From positions 1 to 34,982 of the forward strand of contig JABSOJ010000016.1 of the NCBI GenBank assembly GCA_013216005.1: DNA of 34,982 bases, written 5' to 3'. Under the pieces are notes generated by a model, which saw only the letters and a list, made by a program, of their open reading frames with translations, searched no databases and was not told the DNA's origin. The DNA is from Alteromonadaceae bacterium. Its GTDB lineage: Bacteria; Pseudomonadota; Gammaproteobacteria; Enterobacterales; Alteromonadaceae. Below, piece by piece: positions 10,114 through 21,297 of the stretch (its first letter is position 1; the number at the start of each line of letters is the position of its first letter). A program made the translations under genes and the position numbers.

Positions 10114-12171
10114 TTAAAAACGCTCCGTAACTATACGGGGAGTAACAAAAATGAGTAATTCTTTTTTCTCATTAAAGTTAGTACTATTTCTAAATAACCA
10201 GCCAAAATATGGAATATCACCCAAAACAGGTACTTTTGACACGGTACTAATAATTGATTGTTGGTATATACCACCCAAAACGATAGTTTCCCCATTATTA
10301 ACTAAAACCTGAGTACCAATCCTTTGAGTATCTATTGCTGGCGCCTGTCCGTTTGAGACATCAGAAACAGTATCTTGAGTTACAACGAGATCCAAAATAA
10401 TTCTATCGTCAGGGGTAATATGAGGTGTAACCGTTAAACTCAATACCGCTTTCTTGAATTGTGTTGACGTAGCCCCACTGGAAGAAGCTTCTTGATACGG
10501 AATTTCGACACCTTGTTCAATATAAGCTTCTTTCTGATTTGCAGTGGTAATACGAGGGCTGGCAATGATTTCGCCTTTATTTTCTTTTTCCATCGCACTT
10601 AATTCTAAATCTAAAATAGTGCCATCAGCTAAACGAGCCACCTGAAAAGCAATACTGCCAGCAGCATTCGAAACGGGTAAGTTTACATTTAAACGATCCG
10701 CTAATGATGGAACAAATCCGCCTGCGGCTGAATTTGCGCCAGTGATATTTCCTGATGTTGCAAATTCATCTCCGGCATCCGTGACTCCCCAACGAATACC
10801 AAGCTCTTCATTGATATTATCTTTTACAGTCACCATTCGCGCTTCAATGACCACCTGTCTTACAGGAATATCAAGCACACTTACCATACGTTTAATATCA
10901 TCGATACTTTTAGCAGTATCACGAATAAGTAAAGTATTAGTACGTTCATCAACACTAACACTGCCTCTGGCTGATAAAATACTGTTGTCTTCATTTTTAA
11001 TTAAATTAGCTAATTCAGCCGCTTTTGCGTAATTCACCTGTACATATTCAGAATACAAAGGCGCAAGTTCAGCCACTTGCTGCTTAGCTTGTAGATTTCT
11101 AGCTTCCTGAGCTGCAAGCTCATCGCTCGGGGCAACCAGCAAAATATTGCCTTGCATCCGCTTATCTAAACCTTTTACTTTCAATATAATGTCTAAGGCT
11201 TGATCCCAAGGAACACCGTCTAATCTTAACGTTATATTACCCGCAACAGCATCACTGGTAACTAAATTAAAACCGTTATAATCAGCAATAATCTGTAACA
11301 CAGTACGTACAGAAATATCTTGGAAATTTAAAGAGATATCCCGACCAGAGAACTCATCAGAATCCCCCAAATAGCCAGAAACTTTAATTTTTTCTTTGAC
11401 GATTAAAGAAAAAACATTATTGGTTTGCTGATGTTCAAAAGTAAAATTACTGTTTATATCAACCACCAGTCTCGCATTTTTTCCTTCTCTAAAAGTTTCC
11501 ACACCTGAAACTAAAGTACCAAAATCGGTAACATCTAACTTATATATTAAATCATCAATGATTTGAGTATTATGAAACTCAATATACACTTTTCCCAATT
11601 TGTCACTGACATCAACAGCTACCATACTGTCATCAAGATAAACCAGTAGCTGGCCTTCATTTTCTTGTCCGCGCCTGAAATCTATTGATTGAATATTGTT
11701 AATAAAATCACCACCTTGTGGTAAAGCATTAACAACAACAGAATCTGCAACATATTTGTTCAGCACTAATGAAAATTCAACTCCCTTTTGGCTGACATCA
11801 AACAAAGAAAGTTTGTCTAAATTAACCGACACGACTACCCGTCCACCTAGCTTTTGAACCGTAATATCTTGAACACCAGCATGATCTATTTTAGTACGGG
11901 TCAGGTTAGTATTGAATTGGGTTGCGTCAAAGGTAATTTCTATGCGAGCCGGACTCAAAAAAGTTTTGACCTTGGGTCGTTCCTTAATATTTTCGGAAAG
12001 TGAAAAAACGAGTTTAATTTCCTCATTTTGCATTGTGTTATATTTTATATCTAACAATTGTGCAGAAAACGCCACTGATGACACAAAAAATAAAATTGTC
12101 GAAATAATAAATTTTACACACGTGCTATAGGTAAATGTTTTTAATTCTTTCATCATTTTAACTAGCAACAT
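10114..12171 (-). CDS. pilQ: Type IV pilus secretin PilQ
   Basis: AMIN-type N-terminus, STN/secretin domains (ISLNFQDISVRTVLQIIADYNGFNLV; ...VPVLGDIPYFGWLFR; KKELLIFVTPRIV). Confidence 0.96.
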   Translation of the reverse strand: MLLVKMMKELKTFTYSTCVKFIISTILFFVSSVAFSAQLLDIKYNTMQNEEIKLVFSLSENIKERPKVKTFLSPARIEITFDATQFNTNLTRTKIDHAGVQDITVQKLGGRVVVSVNLDKLSLFDVSQKGVEFSLVLNKYVADSVVVNALPQGGDFINNIQSIDFRRGQENEGQLLVYLDDSMVAVDVSDKLGKVYIEFHNTQIIDDLIYKLDVTDFGTLVSGVETFREGKNARLVVDINSNFTFEHQQTNNVFSLIVKEKIKVSGYLGDSDEFSGRDISLNFQDISVRTVLQIIADYNGFNLVTSDAVAGNITLRLDGVPWDQALDIILKVKGLDKRMQGNILLVAPSDELAAQEARNLQAKQQVAELAPLYSEYVQVNYAKAAELANLIKNEDNSILSARGSVSVDERTNTLLIRDTAKSIDDIKRMVSVLDIPVRQVVIEARMVTVKDNINEELGIRWGVTDAGDEFATSGNITGANSAAGGFVPSLADRLNVNLPVSNAAGSIAFQVARLADGTILDLELSAMEKENKGEIIASPRITTANQKEAYIEQGVEIPYQEASSSGATSTQFKKAVLSLTVTPHITPDDRIILDLVVTQDTVSDVSNGQAPAIDTQRIGTQVLVNNGETIVLGGIYQQSIISTVSKVPVLGDIPYFGWLFRNSTNFNEKKELLIFVTPRIVTERF

Positions 12172-12710
12172 TAGTTCCTTTGCCCCTTTAAATCAGCTCT
12201 AACCATTACAACCGCTGTTTCGCGTTTAACCCAACAACCTGCACCGTCCGGTATCAATTCAATGACCTTCACTTTATCCGGAGTTACAGCCGTAATAATA
12301 CCGTTAAACAATCCTACATAATTACCTGAAGTTACTCTATGTAAAGTCCCGTCAGACGATTCAACTAACGCCCAAACAGTGCCTGCTTCACCCAAAGTAC
12401 CTTTCATGGATAAATCACTCAAAGCAAATTTTTCCAATGGTTGTTTCCGACGACGTGGTTCAGGACCTAAACAACCAGACATTTGCTGTATTTTTTCCTG
12501 AATAACTGCAGGTTGTGGTGCAACAAAAGGACTTCTCAAAGTATGGGCAGAGTATTCGAAATGATGAAAAACAGGCGCAGATGGCATAGGTTCAATATAG
12601 GTGGTGGTATTAGCATGCACCGTTGCCATGTGTGCTTTAATATCATCCGTATTATCAAAACAACCGCTGATAAAAAGTGGCATTATTAAAATTAAGACTA
12701 TTTTTTTCAT
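12171..12710 (-). CDS. pilP: Type IV pilus assembly lipoprotein PilP
   Basis: Lipobox LFISGC; LSDLSMKGTLG...VTSGNYVGLFNGIITAV; position in the pilMNOPQ operon. Confidence 0.93.
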   Translation of the reverse strand: MKKIVLILIMPLFISGCFDNTDDIKAHMATVHANTTTYIEPMPSAPVFHHFEYSAHTLRSPFVAPQPAVIQEKIQQMSGCLGPEPRRRKQPLEKFALSDLSMKGTLGEAGTVWALVESSDGTLHRVTSGNYVGLFNGIITAVTPDKVKVIELIPDGAGCWVKRETAVVMVRADLKGQRN

Positions 12711-13303
12711 TCTGAAGTAGCCTCGCGATATCTGTAAGTACGTGCCTGCAACTTTAAAATTAAACTACTTTCACCCTCTTTGACACGACTAATGTCAAAA
12801 TCATGTAAAGTCACAATTCGTGGCAAACCAGCAATTTTACTGACAAAATCACCAAATTCATGATAATCACCCACCACTTCAATATTTATAGGTAACTCAA
12901 CATAAATCTCTCTTGATATTTCTGGTTGCCAATCTATCTTAACAAAATCCAAACCGCTTGTAGTACCGACAAAAGTGATATCATCAAGTAAACCAGGTGT
13001 TTCAAGACTTTCGGGTAAACTCTTCAACTGTGAAGTTAACAGCTCTTCAGCCTCTACCATTTGTGCCTGAAAAAGTTCCAGGTTAGCGGCAACATGATAT
13101 TTACTTTCGTATTGCTGCTTTAAAGTAACTTCTTCGGCGATAACAGTATCTAATTTAACCAGTTTATCTTGAATTAGCATTACGTAGCTTAAACCGATAA
13201 CAACAATAGCTAAAAAAATAGCTAAAACTATTTTTACTATTGGTGGCCATTGACCAATATTATCCGGTTCAAGATTGTCAAATTGCGATAAATCAATATT
13301 CAC
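12707..13303 (-). CDS. pilO: Type IV pilus assembly protein PilO
   Basis: N-terminal TM followed by coiled coil; ELPINIEVVGDYHEFGDFVSKIAGLPRIVTLHDF; operon position. Confidence 0.94.
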   Translation of the reverse strand: MNIDLSQFDNLEPDNIGQWPPIVKIVLAIFLAIVVIGLSYVMLIQDKLVKLDTVIAEEVTLKQQYESKYHVAANLELFQAQMVEAEELLTSQLKSLPESLETPGLLDDITFVGTTSGLDFVKIDWQPEISREIYVELPINIEVVGDYHEFGDFVSKIAGLPRIVTLHDFDISRVKEGESSLILKLQARTYRYREATSE

Positions 13304-13875
13304 TATTTCGCTCCTTGAATGGCGGCTTCATCTTTCAATCCTTCGATGCGAACGCGCATTTTAAACTCGCTAAGCAATTTGCTCTTAGCATCATTAGACA
13401 CAATGGATTCTAACACAGCATTAACAAATAATTCAGAAGCTTCAATTTCCCGGATCATATTAGATAAGTGGTTATTCGACTCACTTTTGCCAATGAGTAA
13501 AATGCTACTACCCTGCTTTTCCAATTTAATTAAATAAATACCACCAGGCACGATCTTTGAGATTTCATTCAGTACCTGAGTACCGACATTACGGCTACGC
13601 TGTAATTGCTCTATAACACTGATCCTTTGCTGCAAGGCAGTTTTTTTCTGGTTTAACGTATTAATTTCAGCAATTTTAATATCTAGTACTTTAATTTCAT
13701 CTTTCAAAAATTGATTTCGTGATACCTGTCCATCAATTCCAGCCTGATAAAATTGACTAACGATAAATACCAATGCAAAAGCCATCAAACCTACCAAAGC
13801 TAAAATACTGACATATTCCTGCTTTTGAGCTTTTTTGACTTCTTCACGCCATGGAAGTAAATTTATATATGCCAT
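13303..13875 (-). CDS. pilN: Type IV pilus assembly protein PilN
   Basis: INLLPWREE N-terminus, TM segment, operon position. Confidence 0.95.
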   Translation of the reverse strand: MAYINLLPWREEVKKAQKQEYVSILALVGLMAFALVFIVSQFYQAGIDGQVSRNQFLKDEIKVLDIKIAEINTLNQKKTALQQRISVIEQLQRSRNVGTQVLNEISKIVPGGIYLIKLEKQGSSILLIGKSESNNHLSNMIREIEASELFVNAVLESIVSNDAKSKLLSEFKMRVRIEGLKDEAAIQGAK

Positions 13876-14942
13876 GACGTAAAACTCCTCAATGCTAACC
13901 CGGCAGCAACCATAAATTGCGAAGCGTTAATTTTTAATTCATCCTGATCAATGTTTTTTGAAATCACCATATTTTCAAAGGGGTTAGCAATTACCGTATG
14001 AATGCCCAGCTCTTGTGTCAACAACTCATGAGCTCCCTCAATTAGGGCGCAACCTCCTGAGATAACCAAGTAATCAACCTTATCCTTACCGCTAGACGTT
14101 AAAAACATTTGAATAGCGCGACGTATTTGCTGCACCAATACCGTATGGAACGGCGCTAATACCTCAAAAGTATAATTAGGTGGTAGATCATTCGATAATT
14201 TAGCCGTTTCTGCTTCTTCAAAAGACTTGTTGTAATAGGAAGCAATTGAACGGGTATATTGTTCTCCACCAAAAATTTGATCTCTACTGTAAATATGTTT
14301 ATCTGCATCATTCACTGAAATTAAAGTCATTGTTGCACCAATATCAACAATAGCGACAGTTTTATCAGCAGCGTCATCTGGTAACAGGGGTAAAATTAGA
14401 TCATGGGTCCGACTTATCGCATAAGATTCAACGTCTATTACTTTGGCTTTGAAACCACCACTTACAAGGGATGCAACACGGGTTTCAACCGATTCAGTTC
14501 GTGCAGCACTTAGCAAAACATTCGTTTTACTGGGGTCAGACTCATTAACATCTAAAGTTTCAAAATCCAGACTAACCTCATCTAACGGATAAGGGATCAA
14601 ACTGTCCGCTTCAATTTCAATTTGACTAGCCAGTTCATCTTCGCTGAGAGTACCATCCATATAGATAGTTTTAGTTATAACGGTTTGCCCAGAAACAGCA
14701 GCTGCTGCCAAAGTAATAGATGAAGAAAACTTTTTTCGAATCTTTGCAATAACATTAGCTACCGCTTCTATATCTTGAATTTCACGATCGATAACCACCC
14801 CACGGGGCATTGGTTCAATTGCCAAAGCTTCTAAAATATAACCATCATTTCCCTGGTTAAACAAAACAGCCTTAACAGAGTGAGATCCTATATCTATCCC
14901 AACCATCAAGGATGTCTTCTTTTTCCATAGATTACTTAACAT
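13863..14942 (-). CDS. pilM: Type IV pilus assembly ATPase PilM
   Basis: MVGIDIGSHSVKAV, VDIGATMTLISV, actin-like fold motifs; overlaps pilN by 13 bp. Confidence 0.96.
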   Translation of the reverse strand: MLSNLWKKKTSLMVGIDIGSHSVKAVLFNQGNDGYILEALAIEPMPRGVVIDREIQDIEAVANVIAKIRKKFSSSITLAAAAVSGQTVITKTIYMDGTLSEDELASQIEIEADSLIPYPLDEVSLDFETLDVNESDPSKTNVLLSAARTESVETRVASLVSGGFKAKVIDVESYAISRTHDLILPLLPDDAADKTVAIVDIGATMTLISVNDADKHIYSRDQIFGGEQYTRSIASYYNKSFEEAETAKLSNDLPPNYTFEVLAPFHTVLVQQIRRAIQMFLTSSGKDKVDYLVISGGCALIEGAHELLTQELGIHTVIANPFENMVISKNIDQDELKINASQFMVAAGLALRSFTSWHI

Positions 14943-15083
14943 AACGTCCCACTAGATCTTATATTTAATATAATATTAGGCATAATATCGACATAAATAC
15001 ATTTATTACATGCTTTTACAGGATATACTAGTATTAATAAGTGTTTTTCCTTTTATTTTTCGAATAATTTAGAGAAGTTATTA

Positions 15084-17753
15084 ATGTTTTCATTCAAACG
15101 ACTAGTAAAATTTGGTCTATTTTCAACGTTTCTACTAGTACTCGCAATAATCGTTGCCTATCTCAGCATTAAAAGCAGCCTACCCAGCGTAGAATCTTTA
15201 AAAGATGTGCAATGGCAAACGCCAATGAAAATTTTTTCCGTGGATGGTAAATTAATCTCTCAATATGGTGAAAAAAAACGTATACCTCTGGCACTTAAAG
15301 AATTTCCTCAACCACTAATCAATGCTATCTTAGCAACTGAGGACGATCGTTTTTATCTGCACTTTGGTGTTGACCCAATAGGTATGGGCAGAGCTGTTAT
15401 TGGACAAATTACCGGCAACAGCCGAGGTGGGGCCAGTACCATTACCATGCAAGTGGCACGTAACTTTTTTGGTTCACGGGAATTAACTTACATCCGTAAA
15501 CTGCGAGAAATTTTTACCGCTTTTCATATTGAATACTTACTCACTAAAGATGAAATTCTTTCACTGTATCTTAACAAAATTCCATTAGGACACCGAGCTT
15601 ACGGCTTTGGTGCTGCTGCTCAGGTTTATTATGGCAAAGAACTGCACGAATTGACTCTGGCACAATTCGCTGTGTTAGCTGGCCTGCCAAAAGCTCCCTC
15701 AACCCTTAATCCAATTCGCTCCCCTAAGCGCGCTAAAGCTCGTCGTGCTGTAGTACTAAAACGTATGTTAGTAACTGATTACATTTCTGATGAAGATTAC
15801 AAGACAGCACTTAACGCACCCATAACGGGTAAACGCCATGGTGCAGAAATTGAACTTAATGCGCCTTATATTGCAGAAATGGCTCATCAGGAAATGATTA
15901 GCCTATACGGCAAAGAGCAGGCTTATACTGGCGGTTATAGAGTTTTCACTACGATTCCGGCCCATTTACAGAAATCTGCCCAGCAATCAGTTATTACAAA
16001 TTTATTCAATTATGATCAACGTCACGGTTACCGGGGTCCAATAACTTCTTTGCGACCTGCACTAGAGAATAAATCAAATAACGCACCAAACAATCAAATT
16101 CAAGACGGCGTTAATTCAACTGAACATTTACCACTAACCTACGATGAACTAAAGGCTGCATTAACTAAATTATCAGGGTATCAAAGTTTAATACCCGCAG
16201 TAGTCAATGAAATATTCGATAACGAAGTGACGATCAAAAACAAAGTGACGATAAAACTCCTCGACAATGAGGATGGCACCATTTTCTGGCAGGGCATGTC
16301 ATGGGCGCGTGAATTTATCAGTGATCAAAAACAAGGACTTCCGCCTAAACTGGCCAGTGACATTTTCTCCTATGGTGATGTTATTTGGGTAACTAAAAGT
16401 GATATTAACGACAATGGTTACCATTTGAGTCAATTACCTCAAGTAAGTTCTGCATTAGTTGCTATTTCACCTGACAACGGTGCGATTAAGGCCGCGGTGG
16501 GTGGTTTTAGCTTCAAACAAAGCCAATTTAACCGGGTTACTCAAGCAAAACGACAAGTAGGTTCAAATATAAAACCATTCATCTATTCTGCAGCATTAGA
16601 AAATGGTTTCACCCTAGCATCTATGGTTAATGATGCTCCGATAAATCAAACAGACAAAAATACAGGATTTGTCTGGCGTCCGAAAAATTCACCACCAGTT
16701 TATAACGGCCCAATCAGAGTTCGTCGTGCTTTAGCACAATCTAAAAACGTCATTGCTGTTCGCTTATTAAGATCCGTCGGCTTAAGCAAAATTATCGACC
16801 ATTTATCATCTTTTGGCTTTGCTCCAGATGAACTTCCCCGTAATGAATCTTTAGCTTTAGGCTCAGCTTCATTAACGCCATTAGAAGTTGTCACCGGATT
16901 TGCGACTTTTGCCAACGGTGGTTTTTTAATTGAGCCTTATCTCATTGAACGAATAGAAGATTCCTTTGGCAAAATTATTTTTCAAGCAAAGCCTTCATTG
17001 GCTTGTGAAGATTGTACTGATTTCACCCAATATAATGATTTTCAATCACAAACAGATTTTGATTTTCAAAAGAATTTAACTGCAGATATAAATCCTTTAT
17101 CTTCAAATAGCCTGTCAGGTAAATTTGAAATACTTAATTCTACGTCTGAGACTGACGAAGCATTACTTGTTAATAAAGCAGAACGAGTAATTTCATCACA
17201 AAACGCATTTTTAATAACAGAAGCGCTAAACAGTGCTATTTGGGGATATGACTGGTCAATAACTCCCGGTTGGCAAGGAACAGGCTTCAGAGCGAGATTA
17301 GCTTTAAAACGCCGGGATATAGCGGGAAAAACAGGCACAACCAACCAAGCTAAAGACGCCTGGTTCTCAGGCTTTAGCCGCAGATTGGTCGCGACATCCT
17401 GGATTGGTTTTGATAATCCAAGCCGCAACCTTGGTCAATCACTTTTCAACAAAAATCTGGGAAAAGATCAAATTACAGGAAAAGAATTTGGTGCTAAGTC
17501 GGCACAACCCGCCTGGATCACTTTTATGAAAACAGCATTGGCAGAGCTTCCGGTTGAGCCTTTTGAGCAACCGCTGGATATAGTTTCTGTACGCATTGAT
17601 AAAGTCAGCGGTAAACTCAGTAAAAAAACCGATAAAACCAGTTTATTTGAATATTTTCAGATAGGAACAGCACCTAAAGAATATGTAACGTTAGATAACA
17701 GCAGTGAAATTCTTGATGGTGATGATTCGAATGAGGATGAAGATATTTTTTAA
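15084..17753 (+). CDS. mrcA: Penicillin-binding protein 1A (bifunctional transglycosylase/transpeptidase)
   Basis: ATEDDRFYLHFGVD, RGGASTITMQVARN (GT51), VGSNIKPFIYSAALENG, AGKTGTTNQAKDAWF (transpeptidase KTG); divergent from pilM. Confidence 0.96.
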   Translation: MFSFKRLVKFGLFSTFLLVLAIIVAYLSIKSSLPSVESLKDVQWQTPMKIFSVDGKLISQYGEKKRIPLALKEFPQPLINAILATEDDRFYLHFGVDPIGMGRAVIGQITGNSRGGASTITMQVARNFFGSRELTYIRKLREIFTAFHIEYLLTKDEILSLYLNKIPLGHRAYGFGAAAQVYYGKELHELTLAQFAVLAGLPKAPSTLNPIRSPKRAKARRAVVLKRMLVTDYISDEDYKTALNAPITGKRHGAEIELNAPYIAEMAHQEMISLYGKEQAYTGGYRVFTTIPAHLQKSAQQSVITNLFNYDQRHGYRGPITSLRPALENKSNNAPNNQIQDGVNSTEHLPLTYDELKAALTKLSGYQSLIPAVVNEIFDNEVTIKNKVTIKLLDNEDGTIFWQGMSWAREFISDQKQGLPPKLASDIFSYGDVIWVTKSDINDNGYHLSQLPQVSSALVAISPDNGAIKAAVGGFSFKQSQFNRVTQAKRQVGSNIKPFIYSAALENGFTLASMVNDAPINQTDKNTGFVWRPKNSPPVYNGPIRVRRALAQSKNVIAVRLLRSVGLSKIIDHLSSFGFAPDELPRNESLALGSASLTPLEVVTGFATFANGGFLIEPYLIERIEDSFGKIIFQAKPSLACEDCTDFTQYNDFQSQTDFDFQKNLTADINPLSSNSLSGKFEILNSTSETDEALLVNKAERVISSQNAFLITEALNSAIWGYDWSITPGWQGTGFRARLALKRRDIAGKTGTTNQAKDAWFSGFSRRLVATSWIGFDNPSRNLGQSLFNKNLGKDQITGKEFGAKSAQPAWITFMKTALAELPVEPFEQPLDIVSVRIDKVSGKLSKKTDKTSLFEYFQIGTAPKEYVTLDNSSEILDGDDSNEDEDIF

Positions 17754-17815
17754 TCTGGTGTTTAACCTAGTACTTTTTAACCTACTAAAGTTTAACAGTT
17801 CAATTTATAAAATAA

Positions 17816-17837
17816 GGGTTAGGCCTTCAGCTAACCC
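17816..17837. terminator. Hairpin between convergent mrcA and argA
   Basis: GGGTTAG-gccttcag-CTAACCC, 7-bp perfect stem between convergent gene ends. Confidence 0.5.
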
Positions 17838-17877
17838 AACCTAATTTGATCAGTTTAATATCAATTATTTATGCTAA

Positions 17878-19188
17878 TTAAATCTCTTTAGTGAATATTT
17901 TAGATTTACGCTGAAAGTTGTACATTTTCTGTTTACCTTCTGGTAATTTATCAATTGGCTGTTCAACATATCCCTGCTCAATAAACCAATGAGAACTTAC
18001 TGTCGTTAAAATAAAAATAGACGACATCTTCTGTTTTTTTGCTTCTTTTTCAAGAGAATTAATTAAGCGTACACCGCGATTTCCGCCACGGTAATCAGGA
18101 TGAATAACCACACAGGCAATTTCACCTGCATTAGCTTCCGGAAATGGATACAAAGCTGCGCAAGCGATAATAACATCTTCTTTTTTAATAACATTGAATA
18201 GTTCTATTTCTACTTCGAGCAATTCACGCGAACGCTTAACAAGCGTTCCTTCTGATTCAAGCGGTTTAATCAGTTCTAATATTCCACCAACATCGTCTAT
18301 TGTCGCCCTGCAAAGCAGTTCTCTGTGATCTTTAGCAATCAACGTTCCGGCACCATCACGAGTGAAAAGCTCTTGTAAAAGTGCGCTGTCACTTTGATAA
18401 CTGACACAATGACAACGGTCAACACCCTGCTCGGCACTTTGTGAAATAGCGCGCATTAGTAACTGTTCAGCATGATCGCCACTACTATTTGCAAGTTTTT
18501 TGACAGTACCTAATCCGCAACTACGAATTAATTGCCCGTCTTCACCAATAAAACCCGCATTTTCTGTTAACGCAATCAGTTTATCCGCTTTTAAAGATAT
18601 CGCTGTTTGTGTTGCTACATCTTCCAATGACAAATTAAAGACTTCCCCCGTCGGTGAATAACCTATAGGTGAAAGTAACACGATTGAACCATAGTCGAGT
18701 TGAGTATTAATTCCTGTAGTATCGATACGTCTGACTAAACCAGTATGTTTAAAATCAACACCGTCTCTAACACCAATAGGTTTAGCAATAACAAAATTAC
18801 CTGCGCTCACCCTGATTTGAGAACCATGCATTGGTGAATTAACCAATCCCATCGTTAATAATGCTTCGATATGAATGCGCAGAGAACCCGTTGCGTCTTT
18901 TACTGCAGATAAAGTCTCTGCATCCGTAATACGTAAATTATTATCTATTTGCTGCTTTATGCCATAAGCTTTAACTCGTTGTTCAATTTGCGGACGAGCA
19001 CCATGAACCAGTACCAATTTAACACCCAGACTTCTCAGCAATGCGATATCGTGAATAATATTGGCAAAATTTTGATGTTGAATTGCTTCACCACCAAACA
19101 TTAAAACAAAGATTTTACCCCGATGTGCATTAATATAAGGTGCTGCATTTCTAAACCATTTAACGTTATCTATATTACTGTTATCCAT
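17878..19188 (-). CDS. argA: Amino-acid N-acetyltransferase (N-acetylglutamate synthase)
   Basis: N-terminal amino-acid-kinase domain (FVLMFGGEAIQ...LVLVHGARPQIEQR) plus C-terminal GNAT domain (IACVVIHPDYRGGNRGVRLINSLE). Confidence 0.95.
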   Translation of the reverse strand: MDNSNIDNVKWFRNAAPYINAHRGKIFVLMFGGEAIQHQNFANIIHDIALLRSLGVKLVLVHGARPQIEQRVKAYGIKQQIDNNLRITDAETLSAVKDATGSLRIHIEALLTMGLVNSPMHGSQIRVSAGNFVIAKPIGVRDGVDFKHTGLVRRIDTTGINTQLDYGSIVLLSPIGYSPTGEVFNLSLEDVATQTAISLKADKLIALTENAGFIGEDGQLIRSCGLGTVKKLANSSGDHAEQLLMRAISQSAEQGVDRCHCVSYQSDSALLQELFTRDGAGTLIAKDHRELLCRATIDDVGGILELIKPLESEGTLVKRSRELLEVEIELFNVIKKEDVIIACAALYPFPEANAGEIACVVIHPDYRGGNRGVRLINSLEKEAKKQKMSSIFILTTVSSHWFIEQGYVEQPIDKLPEGKQKMYNFQRKSKIFTKEI

Positions 19189-19203
19189 AAATTATCATCA
19201 CAA

Positions 19204-19248
19204 CTTATTACGCTTATTACGCTTATTACACTTATTACACTTATTACC
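19204..19248. repeat. 5 x 9-bp tandem repeat in the argA leader
   Basis: cttattacg cttattacg cttattaca cttattaca cttattacc (minus strand: NGTAATAAG x5). Confidence 0.97.
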
Positions 19249-19345
19249 TTTACCAGTTCCGCACATCATTGGAACTGGGATTAAACAACTTATACACTTA
19301 TAAACACGTACTAAAACTTTTGACCAAACACTTAATCCAAAAAAT

Positions 19346-21295
19346 TTACGAAGCATTACCATTACTACGATCAACTATGTATTCCATTGCCACTTCATCG
19401 TCCGGATTTTTATGCGGGCTTTGTTCACTGTCTTCAATAATATTTTCAGCTAAAGAATTTTTATCTATCAATGCAAATCCTAATTTATTGAAGAATTCAG
19501 GCACATAAGTCAGCACAATGATTTTCTGCAATTCGATTTGATGGGCAAATTCTAATAAATATTGCACCATGGCCTGTCCTTGACCTTGACTATGCGCTTC
19601 TTCGTCAACAACAATAGAACGAATTTCTGCCAGCTCTGTTTGATAAATATAAAGTGAAGCACAGCCAACAACATAACCATCAACTTCAGCAACAACAAAG
19701 TTTTGAATATCGTGAATAATATTATCTTGACAACGTGGTAAAATTTCACCCTTCCCTGACCAAAAATCTACTAATTGATGTATTTTTTCGACATCTGACA
19801 TCCTTGCACGGCGTACCGATAATGCAGCAGCTCGCTGGGCATTTAAACGTTGTTTAACTTGTTTAAGTGCCATATTAATTTGATCTTTACCCGGCGCACC
19901 CAAAACTTGAGTATTTAACTTGTCTTGATTATCCGCTTGAATATCTGCAAGTGCTTTTTGCACTTGTACTCTGGAAGTACCTCCCAAAGCTTCACGCTTA
20001 TCAAGACAAGATTCTATCGACAAATGCTGATACACATCTTGTTCTATCTTAGGGCAAAATTCTTGCAACTCTGCGACTGTATAATCTTCAAGAGCATGCC
20101 CAGCTTCAATTGCAGCTAAAACAACCTCACCAACAATATGATGAGCTTCACGAAACGGAATGTTTTTACTCACCAGATAATCGGCAAGTTCGGTAGAATT
20201 AGCATAACCTTGTTGTGCCGCAGCTAATGTTCTGGCCCGGTTTACTTTAAGTCCGTCAGCAATTAAAACCGCCATTTCCATACATTCTTGCCAGGTATCA
20301 AGCGCATCAAATAAGCCTTCTTTGTCTTCCTGCATATCTTTATTATAAGCAAGAGGTAAAGCTTTCATTGTGATCATCATGCCAGCGAGAGATCCCATCA
20401 CCCGCCCAGTTTTACCACGGATAAGTTCTAGCGCATCCGGGTTTTTCTTTTGTGGCATTAATGATGAACCTGAAGTTACTGAATCACTCAATTCAATAAA
20501 ACCCGCTTCACCTGAATTATAAAAAATCAAATCTTCCGCAAAACGTGATAAATGCATCATGCTTATGCTGGCGCTGGATAATAATTCAATCACATGATCT
20601 CTGTCTGAAACAGCGTCTAAACTGTTGAGCGTTGCGCTACGAAAACCTAACTTTTGAGCAAGCTCTTCTCTATCAATTGGATAAGCAGTACCAGCTAATG
20701 CACCAGAGCCAAGCGGAGATGTGTCTGCACGATAAAGTGTATCTTTTAAACGACCAATATCACGATTAAACATTTCCACATAAGCTAAACACCAGTGACC
20801 AAAAGTAACAGGCTGCGCCCGCTGTAAATGAGTATAACCGGGTAAAACCGTATTACTCTCACGTTCAGCAAGATTCATTAATGCCTGTTGTAAGTTAACC
20901 AGCGCAAATAAAATTTCCCCGCCAGTTTCTTTACACCAAAGTTTTAAATCGGTGGCAACCTGATCATTACGACTACGACCGGTATGAAGCTTTTTACCCA
21001 AATCACCCGTTTTTTCTATCAGGTTAATTTCAACCCAACTGTGAATATCTTCCGCATCAGAGTTTAAAATTTGTTTTGGATCTTGCTCTACTGAATCTTT
21101 TAATTCATTCAGTGCAGCGTGCAGTCTGATTAATTCGTCATCGCTTAAGACATTAACTTTGTTTAATGCTTCAGCCCAGGCAATTGAACCGACAATATCC
21201 TGAACTGCCATTCGATAATCAACAGGCAATGAGTCATTAAACGCTTTAAATTGTGCACTGGCTTGCTCTTTAAATCTACCGCCCCATAACGCCAT
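19346..21295 (-). CDS. argH: Argininosuccinate lyase fused to a C-terminal N-acetyltransferase domain, ArgH(A) type
   Basis: Lyase signature [17 protein letters not shown]-terminal GNAT ([20 protein letters not shown]...[27 protein letters not shown]). Confidence 0.96.
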   Translation of the reverse strand: MALWGGRFKEQASAQFKAFNDSLPVDYRMAVQDIVGSIAWAEALNKVNVLSDDELIRLHAALNELKDSVEQDPKQILNSDAEDIHSWVEINLIEKTGDLGKKLHTGRSRNDQVATDLKLWCKETGGEILFALVNLQQALMNLAERESNTVLPGYTHLQRAQPVTFGHWCLAYVEMFNRDIGRLKDTLYRADTSPLGSGALAGTAYPIDREELAQKLGFRSATLNSLDAVSDRDHVIELLSSASISMMHLSRFAEDLIFYNSGEAGFIELSDSVTSGSSLMPQKKNPDALELIRGKTGRVMGSLAGMMITMKALPLAYNKDMQEDKEGLFDALDTWQECMEMAVLIADGLKVNRARTLAAAQQGYANSTELADYLVSKNIPFREAHHIVGEVVLAAIEAGHALEDYTVAELQEFCPKIEQDVYQHLSIESCLDKREALGGTSRVQVQKALADIQADNQDKLNTQVLGAPGKDQINMALKQVKQRLNAQRAAALSVRRARMSDVEKIHQLVDFWSGKGEILPRCQDNIIHDIQNFVVAEVDGYVVGCASLYIYQTELAEIRSIVVDEEAHSQGQGQAMVQYLLEFAHQIELQKIIVLTYVPEFFNKLGFALIDKNSLAENIIEDSEQSPHKNPDDEVAMEYIVDRSNGNAS

Positions 21296-21297
21296 TA

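Noticed and set aside
12171-14942. Tight overlaps among pilM-N-O-P-Q
   Set aside because: Standard translational coupling in the pilMNOPQ operon; ordinary.
16224-16259. Imperfect 18-bp duplication in mrcA (EVTIKN/KVTIKL)
   Set aside because: Only two imperfect copies in the variable OB-like region of PBP1a; within the range of ordinary drift, so not reported as a separate finding.
19552-20119. Small ORFs antisense or out of frame within argH
   Set aside because: Fully inside the argH coding region with no independent support.
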